DNA from: Bryum argenteum
Taxonomy: Eukaryota; Streptophyta; Bryopsida; Bryales; Bryaceae
Reading direction: 5' to 3'
Assembly (NCBI GenBank): GCA_037043015.1
Contig: CM073321.1
Location: 8,576,001-8,640,000, forward strand
Length of the DNA: 64,000 nt
Made by a program: the position numbers and the translations under genes
Part shown: piece after piece, positions 63,736-64,000 of the stretch
How the letters are laid out: every line of letters starts with the position of its first letter
How positions within the stretch are numbered: position 1 is the stretch's first letter
The notes under the pieces: model-generated
The model's database searches: none
What the model saw: the letters and a program-made list of their open reading frames with translations, nothing else
Told to the model about the DNA's origin: nothing

Positions 63736-63770
63736 AGTTGAGACTTAATTTTTTTTTATCATTCGATTTA

Positions 63771-64000
63771 GCTGGAGCAGCGGGCACCCCCGGGCAGCGC
63801 CCCCACGCCGCCACGTCGCGCAGGGCAAAACGGGCAGCCCGCCGCCTGTTGGCGCGAGCTTCCCGCCCAATTTTGAATGGGCTTCCCGCCAGCCAGCCAG
63901 GGGCCCCAGCCGGCTCGCATCGCAAGCCAACCCCCAGTCAGCGCTCTGCCAGCTCCGAGCACGCCAGCCCTCCGCTCCTCGCTCCGCACCGCACAGGCCA
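63771..64000 (+). promoter_or_regulatory. GC-rich block, probable leader of element C gene 3
   Basis: An abrupt change from AT-rich to GC-rich DNA with GGGCAGC, CCCCCGGGCAGCGCCC and GCTCCGCTCC-type words, as in the leader regions of B. Gene 3 of element C is predicted just beyond the window. Confidence 0.4.

Larger units (their letters stand above)
56051..63770. other. AT-rich central spacer of element C
   Basis: 7.7 kb of AT-rich sequence without a credible gene, enlarged by nested elements (56,369-56,628 and 60,627-60,983), a mitochondrial rRNA insert (61,236-61,395) and local repeats. A GC-richer patch at 59.28-59.95 kb has no recognised content besides short tandem repeats. Confidence 0.65.
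45658..64000. mobile_element. Element C, left 18.3 kb (right end beyond the window)
   Basis: It begins with a terminal repeat differing at a few places from that of B (AATACGTAATTCATTATAAT). From left it holds the gene 2 exons, gene 1, C palindromes (half-site TTTAGGTCGA), a gene 1 leader region at 55.4-56.05 kb, an AT-rich spacer (56.05-63.77 kb) and a GC-rich leader block at 63.77-64.0 kb that should belong to gene 3. Several small elements are nested inside. The bases before the repeat are ATAT, the likely target site. Confidence 0.8.

Overview
The window looks like nuclear, transposon-dense plant DNA, probably from a seedless or otherwise non-model land plant. I see no intact host gene. 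Plant signs are a CACTA (En/Spm) TNPA-like gene, a hAT fragment, and at 61.2 kb a decayed piece of plant-type mitochondrial 26S rRNA. Genes carry GT-AG introns, and decayed AT-rich tracts separate GC-richer gene-bearing blocks. I cannot name the species.

Most of the window is built from four copies (A, B, C, D) of one large DNA element that I do not recognise as a described family. Its layout recurs. On the left, on the minus strand, lies gene 1. Gene 1 encodes a short N-terminal exon that copies the histone H3 tail (MPRTKQTAR in B, MARTKQTA in C), then a ParB-like [D/N]GQH domain, then a region resembling a permuted beta-class DNA methyltransferase with degenerate motifs, then a charged linker. 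Downstream of it is gene 2, also minus, which encodes an FCP1/HAD-phosphatase-like protein with degenerate catalytic residues. In the centre is an AT-rich spacer with GC-rich or C/T-rich promoter-like blocks at its edges. On the right, on the plus strand, is gene 3, a transposase candidate of the DUF7869 type. Each element carries its own odd-length palindrome of about 19-21 bp, repeated in 5' leader introns, other introns and even coding sequence. The half-sites are TTCAACTCGA (A), TTTAGCTCGA (B), TTTAGGTCGA (C) and TATCGTCGN (D).

Layout: 1-9.7 kb is partial element A. 10.4-15.18 kb plus 33.77-37.7 kb are the two halves of element D. 15,185-33,769 is complete element B, with 28-bp terminal inverted repeats and a TTTT target duplication; it sits inside gene 1 of D, and removing it restores the D reading frame at the conserved PYPKV. 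38.2-39.1 kb is an inverted, deleted gene 3 copy that ends at a CACTA-type terminus. 39.1-45.2 kb holds CACTA genes. 45.44-45.66 kb is a hAT C-terminus interrupted by the left end of element C, which runs from 45,658 past the window end. Nested in C are two piggyBac-like non-autonomous elements, a 357-bp miniature derivative of the A-D family (TTAA target duplication) and the mitochondrial rRNA insert.

Most long genes carry stops or frameshifts, many of them of the C-to-T type, so these copies look inactive. Conservation among the four copies still shows which parts were under selection: the H3-like tail, the ParB-like fold, the methyltransferase-like core and the presence (not the sequence) of the palindromes. 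My working model, which is inference, is that the gene 1 protein binds the palindromes of its own element and uses its H3-like tail to engage host chromatin readers, while gene 3 moves the element.
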